NCBI GenBank assembly: GCA_025618425.1
Contig: CM046838.1
Location: forward strand, 13,044,010 to 13,108,009
Origin: Heliocidaris tuberculata
Lineage: Eukaryota; Echinodermata; Echinoidea; Camarodonta; Echinometridae
Direction: 5' to 3'
DNA length: 64,000 nt
Below the pieces are notes generated by a model. It did not search any database. It saw nothing but the letters and a program-made list of their open reading frames with translations, and was not told the origin of the DNA. Positions 1 through 62,819 of this stretch are shown here, one piece after another (within the stretch, counting starts at the first letter, position 1; each line of letters starts with the position of its first letter). Made by a program: the position numbers and the translations under genes.

Positions 1-3000
1 TTATTCGCTCAAATGGATAGTATTTGTTTAAATATACGGTTAGCTTTGTCAAAGGAGATGTGTATAGTGACCACGTCTTGAACGATGACATCTCAAATCT
101 GTGTCTAGACCCTACCTAGTGTTTGTAAAGAATGATATTGTCTTCCGAACATAGGAATACTTCTCTCTGAACGAATTATTCAAACTGAGGTTTAAACCAT
201 GGTATTCTCCTTTGATGTTTGCAAGATGTTATATTTCATAAGTTTTGGCATTTTTCTATCTGAAAATCAAGTTTTAGTTGCAATTTAGGTTCGAATTTGA
301 TGACCAAAAGTGTTTTTGTTTTGTTTTGTTTTGTTTTGTTTTGTTTTTGTTTTTTTGTTGTTTTTTTGTCAAGCGGACCTCTAGTCGCTAGTTACGGGCC
401 TGCATACGCAATTTTCCTTACAAGGTGCATAGTCTGTAAACAACCCCAAAGTAATGTTCTGGTCAAGTTGTGAGATACTATGAAGTATGTTTCAGTAAAT
501 CGATTGATTATCATTTTAATCATTCTGGCTGCACATGTTTGTTTTCTTGTTTTGTAAAAGTCTCGCCAGTTTCCGTTTGATTTAGGACTATAAGAGAAGC
601 AATACTTCCCCCTTTGAGGGTCAACACGTTCCCACAGTACTCCGCTTGAGCTTAGTCCTAAAAACAGTATGTAATTGTGGCCAGACTCGTTCAGATTTGA
701 AAGAATATCTTTTGAAAAGTCCTACAAAGAATTTCAGAGACGGATAACATGGTAAATAAATACGGCGAGGTAGCTTGAAGCAAAAATTTAGAATTCGTGC
801 ATAGGGGGTCGCCCCCGAGAGATGCACGCCTTGCGCTTTCTCAATAAAATTAAATGTGCTTCTTCCTATCCAAACTTCACGAAAGGGAAACTCCCATGGT
901 ATTCGACATTTTACACGTAAAGAGGACTGCTTTCTTGACAAATTATTTTTAATAGTTTTCCACTTTGCAGACGTACAATTTCTTTATTCTACATTGTTAT
1001 CATGCCACAATGTAGGACCTATAATTAATATTAAACTGCCTGTCACCTGGCCATGCTGTTTCTCCAAGTAAGAACGATGATATTGTGAACAACATAATGG
1101 ATAATTATACTGAAGAAAAAGAAATAGAAATGGATTTTCCAGTTTATGCAAGTTTCTTTCTATTTGTGAACCCGGTGATGTAAACCCTTGTAATAAATTG
1201 ATTATAGGCAATTATCCTTTTTAATGATTGTCCTCCTAGATATGAATTTCCACTGCATTTCTCTTTTTCAAGGCCATATCATTCACCCTTACAGAGTAAA
1301 GTAGTTGATTATCTGGTTTATGATGAGAGCAAGATTGATAATGGTGTTGGTGTTGGTGATGATGCTATTAACAGATTAATGACAATGGTGATGATGATGA
1401 TGGTCAGGATGACGATGATGGTCGTGTTGGTGGTGTTGATGTCGGTAGAGATGATGATGAACCTAGGAGTGAGGGGAGGAGAAGGATTGTACATTTAATT
1501 TTATAGTAATGATTCGCTGCATGGGAGCGATAACATCTCTCCCGGATTACTTGATTTTAATCTTAGAAGAAATACAGAAGTGGCTTACTAATAGCTTGAT
1601 TGGCTGGATACCCCCCCCCTCCCCCCCCCCCCCCCCCCCCCCCTCTTCGTGTCTATTCTCAGTATCCGGTAAGATGCTCTGCTCCATGTTATGAATTCCC
1701 CAAGAATATACTTTAAAATGGATAATAAGTTTCTGTCCTTCTTTTTTACAAAACAGAGCTGATTACCAAATACCAATACCTTTTGATCAAGTATGACGAT
1801 ATATGACTTGATATTGGGTTTGCACCTTTTGAAACTGCTATAAGACTTACGTCTGTAATTGATCTGTCTTTATGACGTGGATGAAATGAGTCATCGAGGA
1901 TTACTTGCTCTTTAGAAAATAATTTTGCACTTCTCATGAACCTATCAATATCCGGTTTATGCAAGCATTGTTATCGTTCAGTTAAAGGTGAAGTTCAAAT
2001 AGGAAGCCTTTAAAGGATTGATCGATTTTCTCGAAAACTCTCTCCTCCAAACAGAAAGAGGTAGCGTTCAAATTCATCTAAAGATTATATGACATGTAAA
2101 CTATCTATTATATCTTGCGGAACATTTAAAAAAAATAATCTTTGACATAATATAAATTAATCCTCCATCTCCATTAATATGACTTATCAATCTTCTTGAT
2201 AAACATCAGTGCAGCCTATTTATGTATTCGGTCCTACAGCATAGACATACTTTGTAACATTTAATGTATTCTACGAATCCTACATATTCCTGATATTCAA
2301 ACTATACAGTTTGAGTAATTAAAAAAAAAATATTAAACCCTAAATATTGTTGCAATCAATACATATAGATTTAATCAAAAATATTCACATCCTAGCCTAT
2401 CATGTTTCCTTTAATTTGACACCTTGATCAATAAAATCCGACCATGGACAGCAGAACAGTAACATTTCGAGTGATTCATGTACGTCCAATTTGCCTCTGC
2501 CCAAGTTTGGAATGAAAAGGATGGTCAACCCAAGGTTGGCCGGCCGAACAGTCGAATGGTCTCCATATGCACTTCTGAACCCAATTCAGCCCAGACTTGG
2601 CAAAAGACGATTTTTATAAAAAAATGGCCAGTGCTCAGTCATCCATGATTGCATTTTGGTGAGCAGTCTATTAAACTGAAGAAGACATCAGGGGCGGCGC
2701 TACAGGGGGGCAGAGGGGGCGACCACCCCCCCCCCCCTATGAGTTTTCAAGTAGTGAAAAAAGAAAAAAAAAGAAAAAAGAAGAAAAGGAGGAAGAAAAG
2801 GGAAGAAAAGGGAAGAAAGAAGAAAGAGGAGTATTAAAAAGAGAGGTCTTAAACATATAACTCTATATTACCCCTGTTATTTAATGGAGAAAAAAATATG
2901 AAGTCATCTTTAGGTCGTCTTGCCCCTCCTATCAAAATACCCTGGCGCCGCCCCTGGAAGACATTATCAACTATGTTATCATAATGATATAAATTAGCGA

Positions 3001-3276
3001 TTTTGCTGTGTTTTAAGATATATTGAGGCTTGAATATGGGTTTTCTTTTTATTGACTCACATTGTATAGGTAGAATAACAGAATATTCGAAATTGAAATG
3101 ACTACTTATCCTGCTTATACTTTAACTTTAACCTTAACGCCAGACCACCAAATCACTTTGGACCTCATCTTATCCCGTTAGCAATATTTAAAAATATCAA
3201 AAAGTAATGATCATGCTTTTCTGCCAATTTAGATCAATTAGGCTAAGAACTTTACCTAATTAATCGTTCGTGATAT
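1..3276. other. Intergenic, AT-rich, no gene recognised
   Basis: Contains a (TTTTG)n run near 311-345, simple GATGATG-rich sequence at 1330-1455 and a long poly(C) tract at 1611-1643. A small inverted-repeat element lies at 2689-2956. No open frame shows domain or splice support. Confidence 0.5.
2689..2956. mobile_element. Short inverted-repeat element with poly(C) core
   Basis: Perfect 12-bp terminal inverted repeats CAGGGGCGGCGC / GCGCCGCCCCTG bracket a poly(C) tract and an A-rich GAAAAAGAA region. Same style as elements at 9276, 47031 and 50214. Confidence 0.65.
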
Positions 3277-3670
3277 TTATTATTATTATTATTATTAAGT
3301 ATTTGGCGTCACATGTGCCTGGGAGGGGAAAAGCGAACTGAATCACTGTAACCCTTGGGTCTCTCCTCCCGATATAACTGACTGGGGTGTGCAGATGTAC
3401 CACTACACCGGGGTTTTCCCCTACTCTTATTCGAATAGTGCAGTGGGTTCTTAACGTGCAAAGGTGGTGACTGTCCTCTACACGGGGCCTCCAGTTAACG
3501 TCCTATCCGAGGGACGGAGTGTTTTCCACTGTATCATAGCCTGCGTCTATGAAACAAGGGAGGGGCACGTTAACACACAACGCAGGCTTCAATCATCCGC
3601 CTGGGGTGGATTCGAACCCACGATCTTTGGTTCGAAAAGCAGACGCTTTACCGACGGAGCCAACTCGCCT
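3277..3670 (-). mobile_element. tRNA-derived SINE with (AAT)n tail
   Basis: On the minus strand the 5' head (3670 to 3601) is tRNA-like, with A-box-like TGGCTCCGTCGGT and B-box GGTTCGAATCC. The body runs to an (AAT)n tail at 3298-3277. Confidence 0.75.
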
Positions 3671-3678
3671 CCAACTCG

Positions 3679-4114
3679 CCTCGTTTGACCTGGCAAAGTA
3701 CAATTTAGCATTTTTGTACCCTTTTCACATATTTGATAAGATCACGAAGACTTGCTAACATGCGTTACTTAACGTAATAGAAATCGATACATTTACGATG
3801 CACAAGTGTCCTTGTAAGACCTATATAGGTATAGATTAACAAGAATTGTGAAAGACCAAAACTAACAAGAAAAGCGAGTAGTAAACCACATTAAGGAAAA
3901 GGCTTTTGTAGTCTTGGTTTTCCGATTTCCGATACTCATGTAATTGTCATTAGTTTGATTTGAAGCTTGTCTCCTTCTCGTGTGTTTAGTTTTTATTATA
4001 GGCATACAGGGTAACGACCATTAACAGAAAGTTTTCGATGAAAACAAACAAATTAATTCAGCACCTCGTTTGACCTGGCAAAGTACAATTTAGCAATTTT
4101 GTACCCTTTTCACA
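3679..4114. repeat. ~50-bp direct duplication flanking 330 bp
   Basis: CCTCGTTTGACCTGGCAAAG and the following ~30 bp occur at 3679-3729 and again at 4064-4114, nearly identical. The first copy begins exactly where the SINE tRNA head ends, so it may reflect duplication around the insertion. Confidence 0.7.
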
Positions 4115-5171
4115 ATGAAATAGAACCTTTGTTTTGCATCTAGTGAGTTTGGGCGACATACAGGAAACATTATGGAGACAGTAATGTATTTAGATCTCCA
4201 TCTAAGCATGGTAAGCACACCTAAACATGAAAGGTGATTTCCTAAACCTCTTGTTTGTATCATTTGCTTTATTAACCTTTATCCATTTATATCTTTCTTT
4301 CTTTCTTTTTTTTTCGGGAGTGGGGGGGGGGGGGTGATTGACATATTGTCTGCTGAATACATCTATTAGAATTTTAAAGCCCACCGCACACTATACGATC
4401 AGTCTGCGATCCGATTACGGAAGAAATTGTAATAAAGTAGCATTTGATATAAACATATAAACACATAAAGTATTTTCGATTGAGATTCTGAATAGTCATA
4501 TAGAAAGTATAATCGAGAATACCGCCTATTGCGAGCTTCCTAGTAGGAGAAAACGCCATAACGTAGTGACGTCAAAGCAATCCTACGATTGTCTACGATT
4601 GTCTACGATTTAAACTGATTTGGCCATTAGTCCGGTTATAAGGCCGACAGCGCACCGAAATCCTATATTATAAAGTATCCATATTATTTTTCAGAACCTG
4701 GATCAGGTAGATTTTATTTGTTAAAATGCCCATTCATGCTATTGCGATTTATTTACAAAATGGGATCGCAGTAGATCGTGTAATGTGCGGTGGGCTTAAG
4801 ATAACTGTTATATAACTATCAAGTAACTGCAATCTAACATCAAAATGATATAAATTGTTATGTTTCAGGAATACTTTCCTTAAATCTTGGCTAAATTCCT
4901 GGCTATATTTTAATACAAACTTGTAGGCATGTACCCACCCTCGGCGAAATTTGATAAAAAATTTGTATGGCTTGTCAGAGGTATTATATACACTGAGGCC
5001 TCGGAAAAATTGATAACTTTTCTTTTCGTTTGTTTATTCTTTGTTTGATAGATATTTAGAAATGCCCCTCCTCCTCCCACGGTAACGATTTGTGGATCCG
5101 TCAGTGACCACTTCTCACCGTATATTGGCATAAATCACACTCGTTCTCGTTGCATTAGTATCTTTTATCCC

Positions 5172-5203
<32 letters not shown>

Positions 5204-8099
5204 TCATACAACTATTTCTACTTTTTTTTTCTGTCTCTCGCTTTCTCTTCCTCTTCCCTCGATTTCTCTATCTCGTTATATTTCTTTTTAAATGGCGTTA
5301 CATTATCAGATTATAGGCCTAGTAATTAAAAACAGCATCGGACAAGAATAGTTGATTTATTTCAGGTCGATTATTTATTTCAGCTTGATAGCTTATAAAT
5401 CTTCACTGTTATTATATTGGCACATTGAAAATTTGTTGTCATGACTTTTCAAGTATTTTGATTTTTAGTAACTATCTTCCTTTTTAATAAATGTTTAATG
5501 TTAATAAATGGAATCCCCCCCCCCCAAAAAAAGTAACATCTTCTGGTTTATTATATTATATTACGGTTGCATTATCTGATATAGTAATAATGTTCCGTAA
5601 TAATATTGTTGCACATAATTATGATTCATTTAATTTTGTTGTCTTTGAAAATAGAAATGCATAAACTTTTCAACTATTAACTTTCATTTCCCATCGTAAA
5701 ATAGAGAACAGCCAATTCAACCATTCTTCAGAATTAAAAAATGGCATAGTTTTGTTACTTCTCCCAGGCTTTTATAAATGATTAAAGGGACGACTAATGT
5801 AAAATGATATCCTTAATCAATTATTGACCTTGTTGATAGCACACATATGATATGAAAAGAAAGTAATTACTGCAATTAAATATTTGATGATTTGGCAGAA
5901 TATAGGAACGAAATGTATATTATATACAAGTCAAATTAATTTTAATAAAACTGAAAACAAACCAGACTGGCGGCCATGTTTCTTGATGACCTATGACCTC
6001 CGTGGCTCGTCAGAAGTTAAACTATTTCCTGTTTGACAGGAATCAAAACAACGATTCCACACCTTCTACCAAAGTCAACGGATGAGACTGGATTTGTCCT
6101 CAAATAAACCACTCTGAAATCCACAAAAAAAATCAAAATGTGAAGGCAAATAGGACAATAATTCGATACATATACCTTTGAAATATAGACTCAAAAGAGT
6201 TGTAAAGTATCATGAAAATCCAGACATCATTGTAAATATAAAACACTGAGATCTCCTGATTCTATTCCAGACAACTAACATAGGCTTTCGCACTAATTAA
6301 TTATTAGATGAAATAATCTTAAATTGCTAAAAGTCTTCGAAAAGCCAGACATTTCATTGCATTGTTGTTTATGTCAAGTGTATATCACCCCCCCCCCCAA
6401 AAAAAAAAATTGTTTAGATGTAGTTTTACCTTAGTGTAACCATGGACCCTACCATGCATTGTTTAATTATAGGGATATTGATATATCTATGCTTGACCTT
6501 CATTGAAAAATCATAAACGAAAGTTAGACATGTTAGAAAATGTGTCAATTATCCATGAATGTACACCCCTTTATGCCAGTGAGAGATTTCACGCAAAATA
6601 ATCTTTTAAAAGAGAGTGAATCTTCACTCTATTTGTTACACCCTCAGGAGTCACGTCAGTGGTCACGTGTTTAGGAGAGATTATCGAGTGAATATCGAGT
6701 GCTCTCTATCGAGTGCTCTCATAGATCTGTTGCAATTGTTTTTATTGAAAACAAGTTTTATGAAACAGGGCCCAGATATTTTTCTTCTCTCTTGTTGCTT
6801 CACTCCCTAATACACAACCAGGGTACCGTTTAATAAAACTTAATCAGTAGCAACTGCCACATTTCTATGACAAATTTGCTTTCAGCCAATCAGATGCAAG
6901 GATTTCAGTAACTTATAACAGGGCCCAGGTTTTTCAGTTTGCTCGTTTATTTATTTGTCTTTTGACTGTCCATTTTATTTTGCACTCTCTCTTTTCATTT
7001 ATTTATTTGATTCATTTCGTAATTTGCTTCGAATTTCTTGCAAAATAATTTCATTAAACGTTTTACGCATCACAAATAAGGATAAATGAACAATGAGTTC
7101 TTCTTTTTTTTTTTGCACAACTTATTATCAATAATCAAAAAGTAATGAAATATTATTCGAATGATCAAATTTATATTTACAATAAAGATACACAAACATT
7201 ACCATATACATATAATGAACGATGCTCTCTTATAGAGTAAAAATCTTGCGAATCTCTTCTTTTTACAAACAAAGCACTAAACGGTGGCCTAAGTGACATA
7301 TATTATTCTTTTTATGTACAGATGTTATGAATGTCACCATAAATGATAAATGGATGAGTGAGGCAAACTTTTTCTTCACACAGCAAGCATATAGACAAAT
7401 TCTATACGACAGGTTTTAAATCAACTGATTCCAGAATATTCACACGTTGCATATCATTTAATTTTCAAATGTGTCACTCATGTGCATAGTGATTAAAATT
7501 CTACAAAAAAATATATCGTATTGCTAAAAGGTATTGAAAATATGGTTGCAATTGACTTTTGATTTAGAACAGCGACCCACTGATATGACAAAGTCTTGAT
7601 TATATGATTTTTTTTAAACATAAAATATCATTCGTAGTCAAATTTTTGAACTCACAAATTAACAAAAAAAATTGGATACTTTCAAACCATACACAAACGA
7701 ACCAATAAATCATTACAATGTCACGTATTGAGAGGTGTTCAAGAAAAAACTACCACCAAAATTTGGGAATGAAGAAATATCGTCAAATTAATATTTTAAC
7801 TTGATTAAATCTATTCTTCTGTTACCCACTTGAAATGTTAAAAAGCAGATCACTGTAAACACAAATTAAAACAAAAGATTTTTCATATCGCTTTCGAAGC
7901 AACACTTTTTGCTTCCAACTGTTACAAACTTTGTGTATTTATTTGCCTCATAATCGCTATGCATCAACTTCTTCGGTTTTCTTTCTTTAACTCATACTAA
8001 TGCACAGACAAACTTTATGAAATCACAGTTGCTGTTGTTAAATTTCTTGGGCAAAACAATGACAAATACAGCCGGTTTTCTAAATGGAATATTATATTA
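4115..8099. other. Intergenic, no gene recognised
   Basis: AT-rich, with poly(C)/CT-rich tracts at 5169-5203 and short poly(C) runs at 5515 and 6388. At 6770-6910 a degenerate copy resembles the inverted-repeat element at 10901-11042 (shared core TTTCTATGACAAATT and GCCAATCAGAT). A triple CTACGATTGT repeat is at 4584-4610. Confidence 0.5.
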
Positions 8100-8101
8100 T
8101 A

Positions 8102-9165
8102 CAGTGCGTATCAAAAAAAAGTATACCCAACTTTATTCACTTCTAATTAAAAAGTTGTAACCTCTATGAGCTTGAGATTTATTTCATAGTATTAAAAGAG
8201 CAATTTATATTCTGTGTAATGATACCTTATTCATAACTTTGCAGCCACGAATGACTGAGCAGCAGGCTTTTCAAAAGTATTGTCAAAATCCTCTTGCACC
8301 AAGTTTGGGCTGAAGCAGCGAATGTAGGTCAAACCAATTATGCATTAGTTACTTCAGTTAGAAAACAATTGCTGAGTTATTTTCAATTGATTTTGTGCAT
8401 TTGAATAGATAAGGTGTTAAAGTCAACTCAAACTTTGGAAAGGGCTTATTACAAGCTAGATTTATGATATTTTATTTGCCATGATAACACAATCTTGGCT
8501 TCATCCGCATCCCTCTTTTAAGGTAAGCCCTTTTACTGAGTCATTCAAAATGGACAACATTTATTTGGGAAGCTATCTTTCTTCTTGAAAGTCTACTATC
8601 AATTACCTTGCTAATTCTCAACACACGTATCTTTCTTTCACTTCTTTTTAGTCTTTAAGGTCAGTAAACCTTTGAGTTCATGTGCTATTCGCGAAAAACA
8701 CCGTGTGCACCTTATGCAGGTGAAATGGTGCAATGGACAAATTAGCAGAGAGTATTTAGTTATCACGAGACAAGAAGTTAGAAGGCTGTTAAAATGAATT
8801 AAAGTTTATCATATGGATTGAAACAAGGTCATTTGAAAGCTTAGAATACACTGGCTCACTTTAAACAATGAAGAATTGAAGCACAAAGGAGAATTCAACT
8901 TTTAAAATGATTTTAGACTAAAGTAACACATCCATATGCCTTGACTCACATTCGTTGCATCAGCCCGAAGTTGGAACAAGGGGATTTTGACAACACTTTT
9001 TAAAAACCCTGGTGCTCAGTCATTCATGGCGGAAATGTCATGAATGAGGTACCACTGGACAGAAAACAAGTTATTCTTCACCATGAAATAAATTTCAAAG
9101 TCACATCGGTTATAACGTTTTTTGAATTAGAAGCTATCAAAGTTGGGTATACTTTTTTTTGACTG
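8102..9165. mobile_element. Non-autonomous Tc1/mariner-like fold-back element
   Basis: Ends CAGTGCGTATC.. and ..GACTG flanked by TA on both sides (8100-8101, 9166-9167). Terminal inverted repeats share AGTATACCCAACTTT and TTCTAATT over about 50 bp. The interior also pairs with itself (ATGACTGAGCAGCAGG region with the CTGGTGCTCAGTCAT region). No transposase frame. Confidence 0.8.
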
Positions 9166-9275
9166 TATATCTAGCCATTACGCATATAAAAATGCTGTAA
9201 CCAGCCAAACACTTGAATTAAAAATGCAACTAACACCTGATCTTTCCTTTCCTAAATCAAACTCTCTTTCGCATC

Positions 9276-9362
9276 GGCGCAAATCCAGGGAGCGGGGCAT
9301 GTCCCCCCCCCCCCCCCCACCTTTTTGAAGATAGGCGAACGTCCCCCCACCTTTTTGAATAA

Positions 9363-9396
<34 letters not shown>

Positions 9397-9568
9397 TGTC
9401 AGAGAATTTTGGAGGAAAACTAGACCCCAAAAATGTGATAACTTTTTTTTTTTTTTTTTTTTTTGGGGGGGGGTTATCAGAAAAAATTCAGACATTTCGG
9501 ACAGGTACAAAAGTTAAATCATGTGGTGACCCCCCCCCCCCCCCCGAATTTCAAAATGGATTTGCGCC
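9276..9568. mobile_element. Short inverted-repeat element with poly(C)/poly(T) core
   Basis: Perfect 12-bp TIRs GGCGCAAATCCA / TGGATTTGCGCC surround poly(C), poly(T) and poly(G) tracts. Confidence 0.65.
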
Positions 9569-9651
9569 ACTGCTCTTTGGTATAGATGTTGGTGATCAAT
9601 TTTACATCCATATCTTTTCCAATCATTTTGAGTGGTTAATATATCTGTAGA

Positions 9652-9657
9652 TTTATT
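9652..9657 (-). promoter_or_regulatory. Candidate polyadenylation signal
   Basis: Minus-strand AATAAA lies about 875 nt after the stop codon, just past the degenerate repeat array. It would give a 3'UTR made almost entirely of repeat copies. Position only; other signals cannot be excluded. Confidence 0.35.
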
Positions 9658-10532
9658 AGTACATGTAGTCTGGTTCGGGTTCGTCATTTGCAAGGATAAA
9701 CTTGGTCTCTTCGGCTGTCGAATCATGATTGGTAGTACTCCGATTCTATTAATATTAATAGTCCTAACTCAGTGAAAAATCAGTTGTCTTTTAAGTGGTA
9801 GTCATTGACAGGGATACCATCGGGCTCTGTAAAGTCACTTGGTTTGGGATAATCACGTGCAGGGACAGCCTTGGTCGTTGTAGAATATCTTTGATTGATA
9901 TAGCTAATCGCAGGGATTAACTCTGTCCCTGTAGAATCAACAAGATTGGTTTGGAATAGTCATTTGCAGGGATAACATTAGTCTCTTCGACTGTTAAATC
10001 AGTAGCAGTCTGGCGGGCCAGGGTTGTCAGCAACGTGAATAACCATGGTTTCTGAAGAATCAATCGTAGTCCGGTTCGGGAAGTCAGTTTAAGGGACTTA
10101 GCTGTAGAATTATTATAGTCGCGTTCGGGATAGCCAGTTGCAGGAATAAACTAAGTCTCTGTAGAATCAGTAATATTTAGAGGGAGGTGTAAACATGGTT
10201 TTTGAAGAAACATTTGTAGTTTTGTTCAGCTACAGGGATATCGTCAGTCTCTTTAGAGTCAGTAGTAGTCTTGTTCGGGGTAGTCAGGAGTTGCAGAGAT
10301 TCGGTAATAGTTTGGTACTAGGTAGTAAGTGAAGGGAACTAAGCAGTAGAATCAGTAATAGTCTGGTTTGGAGTAGTCAGCGGCTCTGGTAACTTTGATC
10401 TATTCCGTAATAAAATTAGTATTAATCTGGTTCAGGTTAGCCGGCTACAGTGATAGTCTTGGTCTCTGTCATGTCTGCATAATTATTAATAGCGCGGTTC
10501 TAGGTAATCATGACAAGAACTGAGCTGTTATA
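9655..10532 (-). repeat. Degenerate tandem array of the receptor's C-terminal coding unit (3' flank/3'UTR)
   Basis: About 14 diverged copies of a unit of roughly 60-70 bp, recognised on the plus strand by TAGTCTGGTTCGGG..AGTCAG..GCAGGGATAAC..TTGGTCTCT..GTAGAATCA. The copy at the boundary (10533-10590) is the in-frame end of the gene (EETKVIPAADYPEPDYY). Other copies start near 9667, 9838, 9950, 10008, 10068, 10119, 10266, 10310, 10360, 10427 and 10490. Stops and indels show they are not one open frame. Probably lies in the 3'UTR. Confidence 0.8.
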
Positions 10533-60335
<49,803 letters not shown>

Positions 60336-60830
60336 TGTTACAACTGATAACAAACACAACTAAATGCAAATCACTCTTTTTATTGCCGATACTTCTTTGA
60401 CTATAAAGAGTCTATTTTCTTATTTCTTGGGTCAGTCAAAGAGAAAACGATATCTGGATTCCTGCAGAGTTTCAGGAATAAAAAATGATTCCCCTTGTCT
60501 GCTTGATTAAGAGCCTCATCTCAGTATATATAAATTGCATTCACTTCGAAAAAGGAAAATCAATTTGCCATACCGTCAAAATTTGGGGGAAGAATCAATC
60601 GTTGAAAGTCATTTCAAAATTGAAGTCCACATTCAAGCATCAGTCGTTATTGTCCATGGAGAAAAATGTGGTCATAGGTGTTGTGCTCCCGCTTGCATCA
60701 TTGGTGATCAATAGTTTGACAGACGGTCGCTTTAGTTAACTGTCCCGTGATATCGCGTTCGGCGGGAATGAAAAAACCCAGACAGGCTCCGTCATCCCGC
60801 GTACACGCACAGCAGTTTTAATCTATCCCG
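60336..60830 (-). promoter_or_regulatory. Candidate promoter/5'UTR of the adhesion GPCR
   Basis: The sequence immediately upstream of the start codon holds an exact octamer ATGCAAAT (plus strand 60364-60371). At 60745-60815 there is a locally CpG-containing stretch (TATCGCGTTCGGCGGG) in an otherwise AT-rich flank. No clear TATA box is placed correctly on the minus strand. The assignment rests mainly on position. Confidence 0.25.
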
Positions 60831-60889
60831 CAAATATGATTTACCTTTCACACTCACTCTCTGTCTGTTTCTTTTTGTCTCCGCTTCTC

Positions 60890-61058
60890 TCAGGCCTCTC
60901 CTGTTCCTCCTGCTTCTCCTGCTCCTCCTGCTCCTCCTCCTGCTCCTGCTCCTCCCGTTGTTTTCTCCTCACTTTCTCCTTATCCTCTTTCATTTTCCCC
61001 TGCCTAAAAAAAATGTCATACTTCTCATGTCTCCCATGTTTTGTCTTGGTGAGGTCTC

Positions 61059-61093
<35 letters not shown>

Positions 61094-61110
61094 CTTTATC
61101 TCGTCCTTTC
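60890..61110. repeat. CTCCTG/(TC)n low-complexity tract
   Basis: CTCCTGCTCCTCCTGCTCC and TCTCTCTC/TTTCTTTC runs. Frames here encode only Ser/Cys/Leu runs. Confidence 0.9.
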
Positions 61111-62309
61111 TTCCTTTCTATCCCCTCTTAATGAAGTTTGCTATTTGTTTGTTATTAGTCCCCTTGTCCTTTCTCCTCTCTTCTGTAACCCGATTCTCCC
61201 ATTCTCCTCTATCCCGAGTGTCCCGGTATCCTACCGGTTTTCCGAATCAAATCGTTATACATATAATTTCTGCAATAATGCAGTTATATTCCGCCACACA
61301 CAAAAAAAAGATACATGCCTTTAAAGTCGTCAAGCCCCGAACCTAAAAATAGACAACGAAAGTCCTTGCCCGGGGATCTGAAATGTTAACAAATTTCAGC
61401 ATGAATTTCAACGTGTGCTGTGATATCGATAATAATGTCAATATTTTCCCTATCACATCATGGTTGAATCAATTGTCTGACAAATTAAACAATTGGAAAA
61501 AACCAGAATGATCAATGTCAATAATTACGAACGTCGTAAAGAACTGTCCTTTTTTATCTAATCGTTTTACATGATTCCCTCTATACATGCACACTCCACT
61601 GGGCTTCATTTGTCTGGTCGTTTCGGATGAACTTGGTTCTGAATAATGAATTATCGTGACAATTATTTTAAAGATGATTGAAAACTAATAGTCATGATAC
61701 AGCACTCACTGACCATAAACATCAAGCTTGTACAGTTTTTGCCTTCCAAACAGTGATACAAATATATCTTCCAGTAAAAATTATGTATGATCAAGTCAGG
61801 GGGATGCCACTTTGCAATGAGCTTGAATCCTATTTACAGAAAAATAAATAAATAAATTTAAAAAATGGATGACTTCCACTTGAGAATTCTAACATTTTCA
61901 TATCCAAAATGTACCAATAGACACATTGATAGATGTACATAGAATGCCAACATTGTCTCAAATATAAAAATGATATATGAAGACACTCACTCCCATCTAC
62001 ATGCACGCATGCGCACTCGCGAATGTGTTTTATTGCCTTTTTCACAAGTTCCAATTAAACACAGCTCTAAAATTCTTATGCAACCTGACATTCAGTCAGT
62101 CATAATCGCGTAATTTGGGTTTTATTTGCGATATTAGATCACATCAATATGCAAATGACGACCTTAGCGAAATGAAATAACTTCTCCATTTTTTTCATCC
62201 CCCCCCCCCCCATCACATACATGACATAACTCCCTTCCTCCGACTATTGGACAGTGTCGAGCATTCAAGGTCAAGGAGACCGTTGTTTGCTTTCCTTTAT
62301 GACATCACA
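61111..62309. other. 5' flank, no gene recognised
   Basis: AT-rich; poly(C) at 62200-62211. No splice-supported exon or domain seen. Confidence 0.5.
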
Positions 62310-62726
62310 TTAACCCTTTCAGGACAGGAATTATTTAAGGGCTAATTTGATCACATTTTGTTCTTCAAATTGGCAACAATAATATTTTTCTTTTACTGCT
62401 GCAGGGTTCTAATAAGGTGTAATGTCTTTGAAAACAATATACATGGTTAGATATTTTGTCGATTAGTTGAAAAAATTACCAATTTTGATACACAAACAAT
62501 GATCTTGAATTTCTCAATGTGTTGCCAATTTAAGGATTTTAAAGCTTATTCTCATTTTCAAAATTCCTGGCATCAAACGCAATATGGTAATGCAAAAAAA
62601 ATGGACATAGTGTGTGTAGAAATATCTGCTCTTTCTACTCGTGTATCTGGTATATTTTTTAGAGCTCTGAATTAAAAGTTATTGAGCCAAACCACAAAAT
62701 GTGGTCAATTGTCCTGAAAGGGTTAA
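62310..62726. mobile_element. piggyBac-like MITE (TTAA target)
   Basis: TTAA-CCCTTTCAGGACA at the left and TGTCCTGAAAGGG-TTAA at the right: 13-bp TIRs starting CCC with TTAA duplications, as in piggyBac elements. No transposase inside (about 409 bp). Confidence 0.82.
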
Positions 62727-62819
62727 AGGGGGTACCCAATGCTGAAACAATGTTAGTTCATTTAAAAGATCATGATTTTATTAGCAGAAAATCATCTGCC
62801 TTAAGTTTTTTTTAAATTC

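Noticed and set aside
60836..61324. 162-codon plus-strand frame with apparent hydrophobic segments
   Set aside because: Ser/Cys/Leu runs from CTCCTG and TC simple sequence; not a membrane protein.
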